Below the pieces are notes generated by a model, which saw nothing but the letters and a program-made list of their open reading frames with translations, did not search any database and was not told where the DNA came from. A stretch of 13,309 nt of DNA, taken from NCBI GenBank assembly GCA_025350945.1, contig JANXWW010000322.1, positions 1 through 13,309 on the forward strand. Reading direction: 5' to 3'. Within the stretch, counting starts at the first letter, position 1. Every line of letters starts with the position of its first letter. Origin of the DNA: Burkholderiales bacterium (lineage in GTDB: Bacteria; Pseudomonadota; Gammaproteobacteria; Burkholderiales; Usitatibacteraceae). Positions 1-7,840 of the stretch are shown piece by piece. Made by a program: the position numbers and the translations under genes.

Positions 1-114
1 TTCCCCGGCGTGAACCACGGTTTTAATGCTGACTATCGCCCGACCTACGACAAGATCGCCGCAACCTACGCGCAAAAATTGACCAGCGATTGGCTGAAGG
101 AACGCGGTGTTTGA
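1..114 (+). CDS. Dienelactone hydrolase family protein, C-terminal fragment
   Basis: Only the last 37 codons are in the window, read in frame 1 and ending in TGA at 112-114. The peptide contains F-P-G-V-N-H-G-F-N-A-D-Y-R-P-T-Y-D, followed by a helix ending in W-L-K-E-R-G-V. The N-H-G-F block matches the conserved C-terminal stretch of the dienelactone hydrolase (carboxymethylenebutenolidase) family of alpha/beta hydrolases, where this His is the third member of the Cys/Asp/His triad. The Cys and Asp would lie outside the window. The family hydrolyses cyclic enol-lactones in chloroaromatic degradation, but most genomic members have no tested substrate. A strong hairpin terminator follows at 184-229, so this gene probably ends its transcript here. 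The family call is fairly safe; the substrate cannot be stated. Confidence 0.75.
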   Translation, partial: FPGVNHGFNADYRPTYDKIAATYAQKLTSDWLKERGV

Positions 115-183
115 TGTCTAAAATTGGCCCAAAGGCGTGCAGTTGGAAATTTCGCTGCTGAGGGTGAATTAGTTGAAGTAGTT

Positions 184-229
184 TGCGGGAAGCGAGCCTA
201 GGCTAGGTCGCTTTCCGCAGTTGTTTTTT
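184..229 (+). terminator. Rho-independent terminator after the hydrolase gene
   Basis: The left arm starts at 184 (TGCGGGAAGCGA...) and the right arm ends at 219 (...TCGCTTTCCGCA). Together they make about 11 pairs including one G-T wobble, then a one-base bulge and three further pairs around a short loop. The sequence TTGTTTTTTG follows directly at 221-230. The hairpin lies 70 nt after the hydrolase stop and before the tRNA gene, so it separates the two transcription units. Confidence 0.8.
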
Positions 230-258
230 GTAGCGCTAATTTTTAGCGCAAAATTTAT

Positions 259-285
259 TTGCTACATCTCCCATCAAGATATAAT
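259..285 (+). promoter_or_regulatory. Probable promoter of tRNA-Val
   Basis: A perfect TATAAT is at 280-285, with a 4/6 match to the -35 box (TTGCTA) at 259-264. The 15-nt spacer is shorter than ideal. Transcription would start near 292, just before the mature tRNA 5' end at 295. The position immediately upstream of the tRNA makes this credible; the -35 assignment is the weaker half. Confidence 0.5.
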
Positions 286-294
286 TCACACAAC

Positions 295-369
295 GGGCGG
301 TTAACTCAGCGGTAGAGTGCCACCTTCACACGGTGGAAGTCACTGGTTCGATCCCAGTACCGCCCACCA
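295..369 (+). tRNA. tRNA-Val (anticodon CAC)
   Basis: A full cloverleaf can be drawn. The acceptor stem is GGGCGGT (295-301) with ACCGCCC (359-365). The D stem is ACTC/GAGT (304-307 with 315-318). The anticodon stem is CCACC/GGTGG (320-324 with 332-336) around the loop TTCACAC, which puts CAC at 327-329. A five-base variable region is followed by the T stem ACTGG/CCAGT around TTCGATC. The discriminator is A366 and CCA is encoded at 367-369. Anticodon CAC reads the valine codon GTG. A TATAAT box ends 9 nt upstream. No sign of an integrase gene or an attachment-site duplication is visible next to it. Confidence 0.97.
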
Positions 370-552
370 CTCTACCCATCGGCAACTCTCTTTTTCTCTT
401 GCTCATTGGCGCACCCCGTATTTTCCCTTCGTTTGCAACGTTGCTATCTTGCATTGCTAACTTAATAGCGGCCGCGCGCTGTGCCGTATACTCCAGCAAA
501 ATAGTTGCATAAATTTCTTTGCTAAATTAAGCCGCCTCGACTGGAAATCGCC

Positions 553-2799
553 ATGAAATTTCGTTTCCCTATCGTCATCATTGACGAAGATTACCGTTCC
601 GAAAACACGTCTGGTTTGGGCATTCGCGCGTTAGCACAGGCGATTGAAAAAGAGGGTATGGAAGTGCTGGGTGTGACGAGCTATGGCGATCTTTCGCAAT
701 TCGCGCAGCAGCAAAGCCGCGCCTCGGCTTTTATCTTGTCGATTGACGATGAAGAATTCACGCCGGGGCCGGAGATTGATCCAGCGGTGCACAATCTGCG
801 TAAATTTATTGAAGAAATCCGCTTTAAAAATTCCGAAATCCCGATTTATTTATATGGCGAAACCCGCACGTCGCGCCATTTGCCGAATGATGTGTTGCGC
901 GAGCTGCATGGCTTTATTCATATGTTTGAAGACACGCCGGAATTCGTCGCACGGCATATTATTCGCGAAGCAAAATCGTATCTTGATTCGCTAGCGCCAC
1001 CGTTTTTTCGCGCGCTGGTGCATTACGCGCAGGATGGTTCGTACTCGTGGCATTGTCCCGGTCACTCCGGTGGCGTCGCGTTTTTAAAATCGCCGATTGG
1101 GCAGATGTTTCATCAATTTTTTGGTGAAAACATGTTGCGAGCCGACGTGTGTAACGCGGTGGAAGAGCTGGGGCAATTACTCGACCACGATGGCCCGGTC
1201 GGCGCATCTGAGCGCAATGCGGCGCGGATTTTTAATGCTGACCATTGTTTTTTTGTCACCAACGGCACATCAACATCAAACAAAATGGTGTGGCACGCGA
1301 ACGTGGCACCGGGCGATATCGTGATCGTGGATCGCAATTGCCATAAATCGATTTTGCACGCGATCATCATGATTGGTGCCAACCCGATTTTCCTGATGCC
1401 AACGCGAAATCATCTGGGCATTATCGGCCCGATTCCGCTGGAAGAATTCTCGGCTGAAAACATTCGCAAAAAAATCGATGCAAATCCGTTTATCAAAGAC
1501 AAAACCGCGAAGCCGCGAATTTTGACGATCACGCAATCGACTTATGATGGCGTGCTTTATAACGTTGAAACGTTGAAAGAAACATTGCACGGGCAGGTCG
1601 AGACGTTGCATTTTGACGAGGCCTGGCTGCCGCATGCGACCTTTCACGATTTCTACAAAAACATGCATGCAATTGGTAAGGATCGTCCGCGTTCGAAAGA
1701 TTCGATTATTTACGCAACGCATTCCACGCATAAATTGCTCGCCGGTATTTCGCAGGCGTCGCAAATTATTGTGCAGGATTCGGTCGAGCGAAAACTGGAT
1801 CGTCATTCGTTTAACGAAGCGTATTTGATGCACACCTCCACCTCGCCGCAATACGCGATTATTGCAAGCTGTGACGTGGCGGCTGCAATGATGGAGCCAC
1901 CGGGCGGCACTGCGCTGGTGGAGGAATCGATCATGGAGGCGCTGGACTTCCGCCGTGCGATGAAAAAGGTTGAAGGTGATTTCGGCAAAGACTGGTGGTT
2001 CAAAGTGTGGGGCCCGGAAAAATTCGCGGAAGAGGGCGTGGGCTCGCGTGAAGATTGGGTGTTAAAGGCCAATGAAAAATGGCACGGCTTTGGCAATCTC
2101 GCCACAGGTTTCAACATGCTCGATCCGATCAAATCCACGATCGTCACACCGGGCCTGGATGTGTCGGGCAAGTTTGCGAAGACCGGGATTCCCGCTTCAA
2201 TCGTCACCAAGTTTTTGGCCGAACACGGTGTGATTGTGGAAAAGACCGGTCTCTATTCGTTCTTCATCATGTTTACGATCGGCATCACCAAGGGCCGCTG
2301 GAATACGCTGCTCACCGCGCTTCAGCAGTTCAAGGATGATTACGACCGCAATCAGCCGATGTGGAAAATTCTGCCGGAATTTGTCGCCACTCAGCCGCGC
2401 TACGAGCGTGTGGGCCTGCGCGACTTGTGCCAGCAAATTCATGACATGTACAAAGCGCGTGATATTGCGCGCTTAACGACCGAAATGTACACCTCGAACA
2501 TGGTGCCCGCGATGCCGCCCGGTGACGCGTTCGCCAAAATGGCGCATCGTGATGTGGAACGGGTGAAGATTGATGATCTCGAAGGCCGCGCCACCAGCGT
2601 GCTGCTGACACCTTATCCGCCCGGTATTCCGCTGCTAATTCCCGGTGAGCGATTCAACAAAACGATTGTGCAATATCTGCGTTTCGCGCGCGATTTCAAT
2701 GCCACTTTTCCGGGCTTTGAAACCGATGTTCATGGCTTGATCGAAGGCGAAAAAGATGCAGACGGCAAAACAGTTTTTTACGTTGATTGCGTGCGCTAA
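553..2799 (+). CDS. Orn/Lys/Arg decarboxylase (PLP fold type I, AdiA-like)
   Basis: This 748-residue protein has the length of the bacterial inducible arginine/lysine/ornithine decarboxylases. It would remove CO2 from a basic amino acid in the cytosol to give a polyamine or agmatine, with roles in acid resistance or polyamine supply. An N-terminal wing domain (about residues 1-150, beginning V-I-I-D-E-D-Y-R-S-E) precedes the PLP core. Core landmarks are H-C-P-G-H-S-G-G at 167-174, the cofactor-binding D355 in H-F-D-E-A-W, and the Schiff-base lysine K394 in A-T-H-S-T-H-K-L-L. That last motif resembles AdiA (arginine) more than LdcC or SpeC, but substrate specificity cannot be settled from motifs. 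The C-terminal domain is complete. The start is the only ATG that keeps the wing intact; its Shine-Dalgarno site is weak (GGA at 542-544). The receiver-thioesterase gene follows after 58 nt and may be co-transcribed. Confidence 0.93.
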   Translation: MKFRFPIVIIDEDYRSENTSGLGIRALAQAIEKEGMEVLGVTSYGDLSQFAQQQSRASAFILSIDDEEFTPGPEIDPAVHNLRKFIEEIRFKNSEIPIYLYGETRTSRHLPNDVLRELHGFIHMFEDTPEFVARHIIREAKSYLDSLAPPFFRALVHYAQDGSYSWHCPGHSGGVAFLKSPIGQMFHQFFGENMLRADVCNAVEELGQLLDHDGPVGASERNAARIFNADHCFFVTNGTSTSNKMVWHANVAPGDIVIVDRNCHKSILHAIIMIGANPIFLMPTRNHLGIIGPIPLEEFSAENIRKKIDANPFIKDKTAKPRILTITQSTYDGVLYNVETLKETLHGQVETLHFDEAWLPHATFHDFYKNMHAIGKDRPRSKDSIIYATHSTHKLLAGISQASQIIVQDSVERKLDRHSFNEAYLMHTSTSPQYAIIASCDVAAAMMEPPGGTALVEESIMEALDFRRAMKKVEGDFGKDWWFKVWGPEKFAEEGVGSREDWVLKANEKWHGFGNLATGFNMLDPIKSTIVTPGLDVSGKFAKTGIPASIVTKFLAEHGVIVEKTGLYSFFIMFTIGITKGRWNTLLTALQQFKDDYDRNQPMWKILPEFVATQPRYERVGLRDLCQQIHDMYKARDIARLTTEMYTSNMVPAMPPGDAFAKMAHRDVERVKIDDLEGRATSVLLTPYPPGIPLLIPGERFNKTIVQYLRFARDFNATFPGFETDVHGLIEGEKDADGKTVFYVDCVR

Positions 2800-2857
2800 T
2801 GGGTAAAATAATGAGAGTGCGAGCAAATTTAACGAGCGGATTTAATGAGTAATATCC

Positions 2858-3709
2858 ATGAGTGAAGTGAGCCCAGTCAAGCATGCATTAGTCGTTGATG
2901 ATGACGGTGTTTTTGTCGAACAATTCACGCGCATTTTAAAGCGGCTAGGTTATGTAGTGTCCGAGGCGCGCGATGGCATGGCCGCCCTTGATCTGTGCCG
3001 TCATCAGAAATTTGAAGTGGCGATTATCGATATCCGCATGCCACGTTTGAACGGCATCAGTTTTGTTAGTAATGTCAAACGCATGTCGCCGGATGCCTTG
3101 TCGAAAATTATTTTCGTTACGTCAATCGATGATTCCACGTTGCGGCAAGATGCAAAATCTGCCGGTGGATCTGTTTTTCTGGTCAAGCCCGTCACCGCAG
3201 AGGCACTTATCACCGCCGTGACCGGCAATGCCCCAAACCTTGAGCGCAGAGTTGTCAGCGACAGCGCGGCTTCGGCAAGCGCAATAGACACCGCACGTGA
3301 CAGCTTCGCGCGCCAAGGCATCATGACAACTTTAGGCGCCACGCTTGCCAAAATAGCGCCCGGCACATGCGAAATCACGCTGCCGTACCGTGCCGCACTT
3401 TCCCAGCAGCATGGCTTTTTTCATGCAGGTGTGGTGTCAACCATTGCTGATTCTGCGGCGGGTTATGCTGCGTTTTCATTATTCCCGGCGGGCAGCTCAG
3501 TGCTTACCGTGGAATTCAAAATAAATTTACTTGCACCCGCCGATGGTGAAAGTCTTCGTGCCACCGGCCGCGTCATCAAGCAAGGCAGAACACTTACCAT
3601 CTGCGAAATGCAGGCTTTCATCACCAAGAGCGGCGAAGAAAAATTGTGCGCTCATGGTATGTCAACGCTGATTTGTTTGAAAGATAGTTCGAGCCTGCAG
3701 GCAGGTTAG
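2858..3709 (+). CDS. Response-regulator receiver fused to PaaI-like hotdog thioesterase
   Basis: This 283-residue protein has two domains. Residues 7-125 are a complete CheY-like receiver. It has the acidic pair D14/D15, phospho-acceptor D58 in I-I-D-I-R-M-P, T88 in F-V-T-S and K110 in L-V-K-P-V. A Ser/Ala-rich linker (about 128-146) leads to a hotdog domain of the PaaI/4HBT acyl-CoA thioesterase type at about 147-275. The hotdog landmarks are H185-G-F-F-H189-A-G191, then D198 in T-I-A-D-S-A-A-G-Y, matching the usual H-G-G-x-x-x-x-x-x-D pattern, and later V-E-F-K-I-N-L-L-A-P. There is no DNA-binding output domain. A plausible role is phosphorylation-controlled hydrolysis or binding of an acyl-thioester, but this is inference. 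There is no membrane segment and no kinase gene nearby. The start at 2858 sits just before the receiver; an upstream ATG at 2843 runs into a stop within seven codons. The Shine-Dalgarno site is weak. Confidence 0.88.
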   Translation: MSEVSPVKHALVVDDDGVFVEQFTRILKRLGYVVSEARDGMAALDLCRHQKFEVAIIDIRMPRLNGISFVSNVKRMSPDALSKIIFVTSIDDSTLRQDAKSAGGSVFLVKPVTAEALITAVTGNAPNLERRVVSDSAASASAIDTARDSFARQGIMTTLGATLAKIAPGTCEITLPYRAALSQQHGFFHAGVVSTIADSAAGYAAFSLFPAGSSVLTVEFKINLLAPADGESLRATGRVIKQGRTLTICEMQAFITKSGEEKLCAHGMSTLICLKDSSSLQAG

Positions 3710-3848
3710 CGCCTCTAATCTCAATCAGGCAAATTCTGCAACTGCGCCGGATGTTGTTAACGTAATTTACTTTCTAAATCCGACATACATTTTCAGGGCA
3801 ATCGCGGGATAGCGCGCGCACTGCATTCGTTTGATGATGTCGCACGTT

Positions 3849-3873
3849 GCCTGCGGATGATGAATCGGCAGGC
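3849..3873. other. Short hairpin in the leader upstream of the peroxidase
   Basis: GCCTGC (3849-3854) and GCAGGC (3868-3873) are perfect 6-bp arms around a 13-nt loop. There is no T tract, so it is not a terminator. It lies in the 235-nt gap between the receiver-thioesterase and peroxidase genes, about 70 nt before the peroxidase start. Nothing else distinctive was seen in this gap, and the hairpin may be chance. Confidence 0.25.
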
Positions 3874-3944
3874 GCGTACAGTGGGTCACAATTTAGATGC
3901 CCACGCGAACCATTCCGCTAATTACATCATCCGGAGAAAAAATT

Positions 3945-5434
3945 ATGGGCAAGCACGGTGCTATGCAGCGCGGCGAAAATCCGCCGAAATCAACTTACTA
4001 CGAGCAAGGCCGTTTTGGCCGCATGTTTCCAACGCTGGAGCCGTTCGCCGCCGATACGCCTACCATACGCGCGGCGTTGATGAAAATCGGTGAGAAGGGC
4101 GGGATTATGGATGCAGCAGACCCTGACGCGGCAAGTGCTAAAGCTCTCATTATCGATCCTGCGTTGAATGTGAAAAATCCGAACAACCCGACTATGACTG
4201 CGGGCATGACTTTTCTTGGCCAGTTTGTGGATCACGACATCACCTTAGATACCACCTCAAGCCTTGAGCAGCAGGTGGATCCTGAAGCGATTCAAAACTT
4301 TCGTACGCCCACGTTAGCGCTCGATAGTGTGTATGTGCAAGGCCCATTGAATAGCGCGCATTTGTACGATGCAACGGATCTGGTCAAGCTGTTGGTTGAA
4401 GCAAACCCAGGCTCGCCTGCAATCGCGGCTGGGTGCGCAGTGATTTGATTTGCCGCGCAATATCCAAGGCACGGCGCTAATCGGTGACGTGCGCAGCGAT
4501 GAAAATATGGTGCTTTCGCAGCTGCATATGGCGTTTTTGCGCTTTCATAATGCGTGCGTTGATCATGTGCGTGCAAACACGACGCTCACGTCACCAATGG
4601 CTGTTTAACGAAGCGCAGCGTTTGGTGCGCTGGCACTATCAATGGATATTGATTCATGAATTTTTGCCGAAGACGTGCGGGCAGGCGGTGGTCGATGATG
4701 TGTTAAAGCATGGTCGTAAATTCTACAAATGGCGGAATGAGCCATTCATTCCTGTCGAGTTTGCGGTTGCTGCCTATCGATTCGGCCATACCCAAGTTCG
4801 GCCATCGTATCGCATGAATTTCGGCCCCGCAGGCGGCGGCGATGTGTTCATGCGGCTGTTTGTGGATACACCTGCGAATTCCGCAAGCCCTGACCCCGAC
4901 GACATGCGTGGCGGCATTAGAAAGCCGCGACGATTTATTGACTGGCAAACCTTCTTCGATTTTGGCGATGGCAACGTGCGGCCCAATAAAAAACTCGACA
5001 CCACATTATCAAGTGTGTTGATGGATTTGATTGGCATGCCCGCGGGTGAACCGCAATCGCTCGCGCTGCGTAATTTGTTACGGCATCTCACCTTTAAATT
5101 ACCATCAGGACAAGCGGTGGCGAAGGCGATGAAATTGCCCGTATTGCCCGATGGTGATTTTGCCGATCTCGCGGTGCATGGTCTCGATAAACGTACGCCG
5201 CTGTGGTTTTATGTATTGCGCGAAGCCGAGAAAGTTGGCAATGGTGAACGCCTCGGCCATGTTGGTGGGCGCATTGTCACAGAAGTTTTTATCGGCTTGA
5301 TGGAAGGCGATTCCACCAGCTATTTGAAGCTGGATAATTCGTGGGTGCCGTCATTGCCGTCTGCAGGTGGCGCGGGTAAATTTGCGATGACAGATTTGCT
5401 GAAATTTGCCGGTATCGTGCATCCGTTGGTATGA
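3945..5434 (+). pseudogene. Animal-type haem peroxidase, broken by two frameshifts
   Basis: Three consecutive segments in three frames rebuild one bacterial haem peroxidase of about 490-500 residues (An_peroxidase family, related to myeloperoxidase and peroxinectin). Segment 1 (3945 to about 4440) starts at an ATG with a clear GGAG at 3933-3936. It contains G-Q-F-V-D-H-D with the distal His (codon 4233-4235) and the haem-linking Asp; it stops at 4446-4448. Segment 2 (about 4444-4600) contains L-P-R-N-I-Q-G-T-A-L-I-G-D-V-R-S-D-E. Its Arg (4492-4494) and the Glu three residues later (4501-4503) correspond to the catalytic Arg and haem-linked Glu of myeloperoxidase. Segment 3 (about 4595-5434) contains A-Y-R-F-G-H-T-Q-V-R-P with the proximal His (4787-4789) and an intact C-terminus. 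Both shifts are in the same sense (+1, or loss of two). The catalytic groups fall in three frames, so no active product is expected unless the shifts are sequence errors. Confidence 0.87.
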
Positions 5435-5492
5435 GAACACGTAAATTCTCTCATCGCGATTATGGGTGATATTTACGATTCTAACTCTAGTA

Positions 5493-5536
5493 CAGGAGCG
5501 CTGTTTGAGCCAAAAAATTCTCAAACAGCGCTCCTG
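5493..5536. repeat. Perfect 17-bp inverted repeat
   Basis: The left arm CAGGAGCGCTGTTTGAG (5493-5509) is the exact reverse complement of CTCAAACAGCGCTCCTG (5520-5536). The 10-nt spacer contains a run of six A. Neither side continues into a T tract, so an ordinary intrinsic terminator is unlikely on either strand. It lies 58 nt after the broken peroxidase gene, in the 271-nt gap before the next CDS. It could be a REP-like palindrome, a large operator or the trace of a small element; no second copy was seen in the window. Confidence 0.8.
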
Positions 5537-5705
5537 GATTGGGGATTGAGAATTACTATGGGCGAATTTCCTTATTTTACCGACGCAGGTTTATTTTCAG
5601 TCAGTCAGTTTTTTTGTGACATCGACGATTGCGCGGCGACGTTATGACGAAGTTCTGAATCACAGCAAATCAGAAAGCGGTCGCCATGCGGGTTAAACTC
5701 GCGCC

Positions 5706-6719
5706 ATGCAAAATTTCTGGACCGCTTCAGGCTTTGACACGCTGACTAAAAACGATCACGGCTGGCTGCGCGTGACGCCGGATTATTTGCGGTTTATTTT
5801 GGCGCGGCCGGAATTGGCACCGATTCAGGAATCAGGCCCACAAGAGCGTGTTCTACACGCCGCGCTCGATGCAGATCCGCTGCGCAAAATTTCGCCTGAA
5901 GAATTGATCGCCATTGAAGATGCCGATGCGCGCGGCAATTACGTTTATTTTCTGAAGCTGCGTAAAGCGCTGCTCGATGCGGTCACGCTGGAACGATTTT
6001 ATTTGCAATCATTCCGCAAGGGTTCAATCGATCTGCCGCCAGTGTTCCTCGAACTCGCTGCGCATGCGATTACGCGCGGCCTGCTGGATGGCATTGATGA
6101 TCCGTATGAAGTCCGCGTAGGCGAAATGTTTTTCAGGCCGCAGCGAGTTTCAATCGAAGGCGGACAAATATTGGCGGCTGATGCTGCGACGATTCAGATG
6201 TTCGCCGAGACCGGTGGTTTCGGCAGTGTCGGGCGCCTGATCGCGCAGCAGGGCACCGCACTGGCAAGCGTGAATATGGATGTGATGTCGCACGAAAATG
6301 CCCAGCTCTACTGGCTGCGTGAAAATCGTTATTCGTATCTGCTCGATCTCACTCATGAACGTGCTGGAGAACAAGCACTGGCGCGGCTTTTGGGGCGATG
6401 GGTTAAACACTTTTTGGGTGTGGATGTGAGTATTGAAGCGCTGCCAAAAATTGATGACGAAGTCTGGCGCTGGCATGTGGGGCTGGATGCAGAATCCACA
6501 CTCATCCTGAATGATTTGTACGAAAATAATGATGTGGATGAGGCAAGATTAAAGCGCCTGATTTCATTATTTCGACTGCGTTTTACTGATGACAGTGACA
6601 TGCGTTCAGACCTTGTGGGCAAACCGGTGTATCTTGGTTTGGCGATTACCGAAGACAATGTGCTGAAAATAAAGCCGCAAAATTTATTGATTAACTTACC
6701 GTTGAAGAATAACGGCTAA
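5706..6719 (+). CDS. DUF6352-type protein of unknown function
   Basis: This is a 337-residue soluble protein with no signal peptide and no membrane segment. The start (M-Q-N-F-W-T-A-S-G-F), the R-V-T-P-D-Y-L-R...R-P-E-L-A-P block at about 23-40, the central V-G-E-M-F-F-R-P-Q segment, D-E-V-W-R-W-H-V-G-L-D-A-E-S, and the C-terminal G-K-P-V-Y-L-G-L-A...L-K-I-K-P-Q-N-L-L-I-N-L-P-L all match my memory of the betaproteobacterial family DUF6352. No catalytic motif is recognisable and no function is known to me. The upstream Shine-Dalgarno region is poor. A 79-aa ORF follows 38 nt downstream in the same direction, before a terminator, which suggests a two-gene operon. The family call is from memory, not from a search. 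Confidence 0.8.
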   Translation: MQNFWTASGFDTLTKNDHGWLRVTPDYLRFILARPELAPIQESGPQERVLHAALDADPLRKISPEELIAIEDADARGNYVYFLKLRKALLDAVTLERFYLQSFRKGSIDLPPVFLELAAHAITRGLLDGIDDPYEVRVGEMFFRPQRVSIEGGQILAADAATIQMFAETGGFGSVGRLIAQQGTALASVNMDVMSHENAQLYWLRENRYSYLLDLTHERAGEQALARLLGRWVKHFLGVDVSIEALPKIDDEVWRWHVGLDAESTLILNDLYENNDVDEARLKRLISLFRLRFTDDSDMRSDLVGKPVYLGLAITEDNVLKIKPQNLLINLPLKNNG

Positions 6720-6757
6720 AATCCTTTAAATATTTTTAGTTTCCGAAAGAAAAAGCA

Positions 6758-6997
6758 ATGAGCACTCAATCTGATCACCCCGCCGTACAAATGTTGCGCA
6801 GCGAAATTGAAATCATGATGGCGGATCGCGAAGCGCTGTTGCGCGTTGCCGGTGCTGCGGCAAAATTTGTCGAGAACATGAACATGACCAAGCTGCCGGT
6901 GTCGTCAATTCCACTCGCACAGGCGATTTCCAGTGCGGTGAATGCGCTTTCGGAAGATTCACTGCGCGATGCACTGGAGAGTTTGCAGCGCCGGTAG
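6758..6997 (+). CDS. Small hypothetical protein (79 aa)
   Basis: The ORF begins M-S-T-Q-S-D-H-P-A-V-Q-M-L-R-S-E and appears largely helical, rich in Ala, Met, Glu and Leu, with no signal peptide or membrane segment. Coding is supported by its position 38 nt after the DUF6352-type gene, by a purine-rich site (GAAAGAAA) about 7 nt before the ATG, and by a terminator 8 nt after the stop. No domain is recognised. The two genes probably form one operon, so this may be a partner of the upstream protein, but nothing in its sequence shows a function. Confidence 0.75.
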   Translation: MSTQSDHPAVQMLRSEIEIMMADREALLRVAGAAAKFVENMNMTKLPVSSIPLAQAISSAVNALSEDSLRDALESLQRR

Positions 6998-7004
6998 CAA
7001 TCCG

Positions 7005-7035
7005 CAGACCGAGGTGGGGGCTTCGGTCTGATTTT
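7005..7035 (+). terminator. Terminator of the DUF6352-type operon
   Basis: CAGACCGAGG (7005-7014) pairs with CTTCGGTCTG (7021-7030) over 10 bp with one G-T pair, around the loop TGGGGG. ATTTTG follows. The T run is short but the stem is strong. A second, weaker hairpin (TGCTCA/TGAGCA, 7035-7040 with 7051-7056) follows at once. Confidence 0.75.
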
Positions 7036-7083
7036 GCTCATATTGTTTTGTGAGCATGCTTCTTATTCATAAAAATTAAAATA

Positions 7084-7671
7084 ATGACATTCGAAGCGCC
7101 ACTTTCCTATGCACGCCGCCATGGTGTCATCACCAAACTGATTGGTAGCCTGGTGATGCGCCTTTCGGGCTGGCGTTTTGAAGGCGAATTACCGGACGTG
7201 CCGAAAGTGCTCATCAGCGTGGCACCGCATACTTCCAATTGGGATTTTGTGGTCGGCGTAATGGGGCTGTGGTCGCTCGATATCAAGCTCTCGTTCATCG
7301 GCAAACACACTCTGTTTCGCGGCTGGTTCGGTACGTGGCTGCGCTCGCTTGGCGGCATCCCGGCGGATCGGCGCGCAAAGAATGGTTTGGTAGGCGATGT
7401 AGTGACTGCATTCAACGCGCGGGATCGCATGGTATTGGCGCTATCGCCCGAGGGCACCAGAATGCTGGATAAAGGCTTCAAGAGCGGTTTTTTGCACATC
7501 GCCTATGGTGCGAAAGCGCCGATTTTATTGGCGTACTTCGATTTCAAAAATCGCGTCATCGGGTTTGGGCCGCTGTTTTATCCGTCCGGAAATATCGAAG
7601 CGGATTTAAAGCACGTGATCGATTTCTATCGGCCGATTCGAGGGAAGTATTTGAAGACTTGGCAGACATAA
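7084..7671 (+). CDS. PlsC-like lysophospholipid/glycerol-phosphate acyltransferase family protein
   Basis: This 195-residue protein carries the ordered motifs of the PlsC/AGPAT acyltransferase superfamily. Motif I is H49-T-S-N-W-D54 (H-x4-D, the catalytic pair). A motif II-like stretch is F-I-G-K-H-T-L-F-R-G-W-F, followed by G-G-I-P-A-D-R. Motif III is S-P-E-G-T-R at 121-126. Members transfer an acyl chain from acyl-ACP or acyl-CoA to a lysophospholipid or related acceptor at the inner membrane. At under 200 residues it is shorter than typical PlsC and has no obvious N-terminal transmembrane helix, so the acceptor is open. It is preceded by a terminator and a hairpin, so it probably has its own promoter. 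The leader just before the ATG is A-rich with no clear Shine-Dalgarno site, so the start is less certain than the family. Confidence 0.88.
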   Translation: MTFEAPLSYARRHGVITKLIGSLVMRLSGWRFEGELPDVPKVLISVAPHTSNWDFVVGVMGLWSLDIKLSFIGKHTLFRGWFGTWLRSLGGIPADRRAKNGLVGDVVTAFNARDRMVLALSPEGTRMLDKGFKSGFLHIAYGAKAPILLAYFDFKNRVIGFGPLFYPSGNIEADLKHVIDFYRPIRGKYLKTWQT

Positions 7672-7780
7672 CAGCCCCAACAGCCCCAAATCAGCGCACG
7701 CAGGCTCAGTTGCTGTACAGCCTTGGTGCAGTGGATTGATCGCTCGCACGCGCAGCGAATTCATTAGACGCGGCTAATGC

Positions 7781-7807
7781 ATTGAATTTTTTCAATAAAT
7801 TTTTTTT
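7781..7807 (+). other. AT-rich hairpin and T tract upstream of the first small-RNA candidate
   Basis: ATTGAA (7781-7786) and TTCAAT (7791-7796) are perfect arms around TTTT, followed by AAATTTTTTT. It could act as a weak terminator for the acyltransferase transcript or as an AT-rich upstream element for the promoter near 7831. It lies 110 nt after the acyltransferase stop. Low information content means chance is possible. Confidence 0.35.
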
Positions 7808-7827
7808 GCGGGTGTTGGCACGGCAAA

Positions 7828-7837
7828 TGCTAATAAT
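7828..7837 (+). promoter_or_regulatory. Extended -10 promoter element
   Basis: TGCTAATAAT fits the extended -10 pattern TG-n-TATAAT with one mismatch in the hexamer if read as TAATAA or TAATAT-like. No convincing -35 is correctly spaced (TTGCGG at 7806-7811 is 19 nt away). A/T-rich sequence lies upstream. Transcription would start about 7841-7844, exactly at the first hairpin of the candidate small RNA. Confidence 0.45.
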
Positions 7838-7840
7838 AAG

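Noticed and set aside
295..369. tRNA as an integration site for an island
   Set aside because: No integrase gene and no direct repeat of the tRNA 3' end were seen in the window.
1276..1851. 191-aa open frame on the minus strand
   Set aside because: It lies wholly inside the decarboxylase gene, antisense to it, is rich in Arg and Cys, and resembles no protein family I know.
3897..3944. Upstream ATG for the peroxidase
   Set aside because: The ATG at 3945 has a well-placed GGAG and matches where the peroxidase sequence begins; the upstream residues are not family-like.
5462..5647. 61-aa open frame on the plus strand
   Set aside because: It runs through the perfect inverted repeat, has no ribosome-binding site and shows no recognisable protein features.
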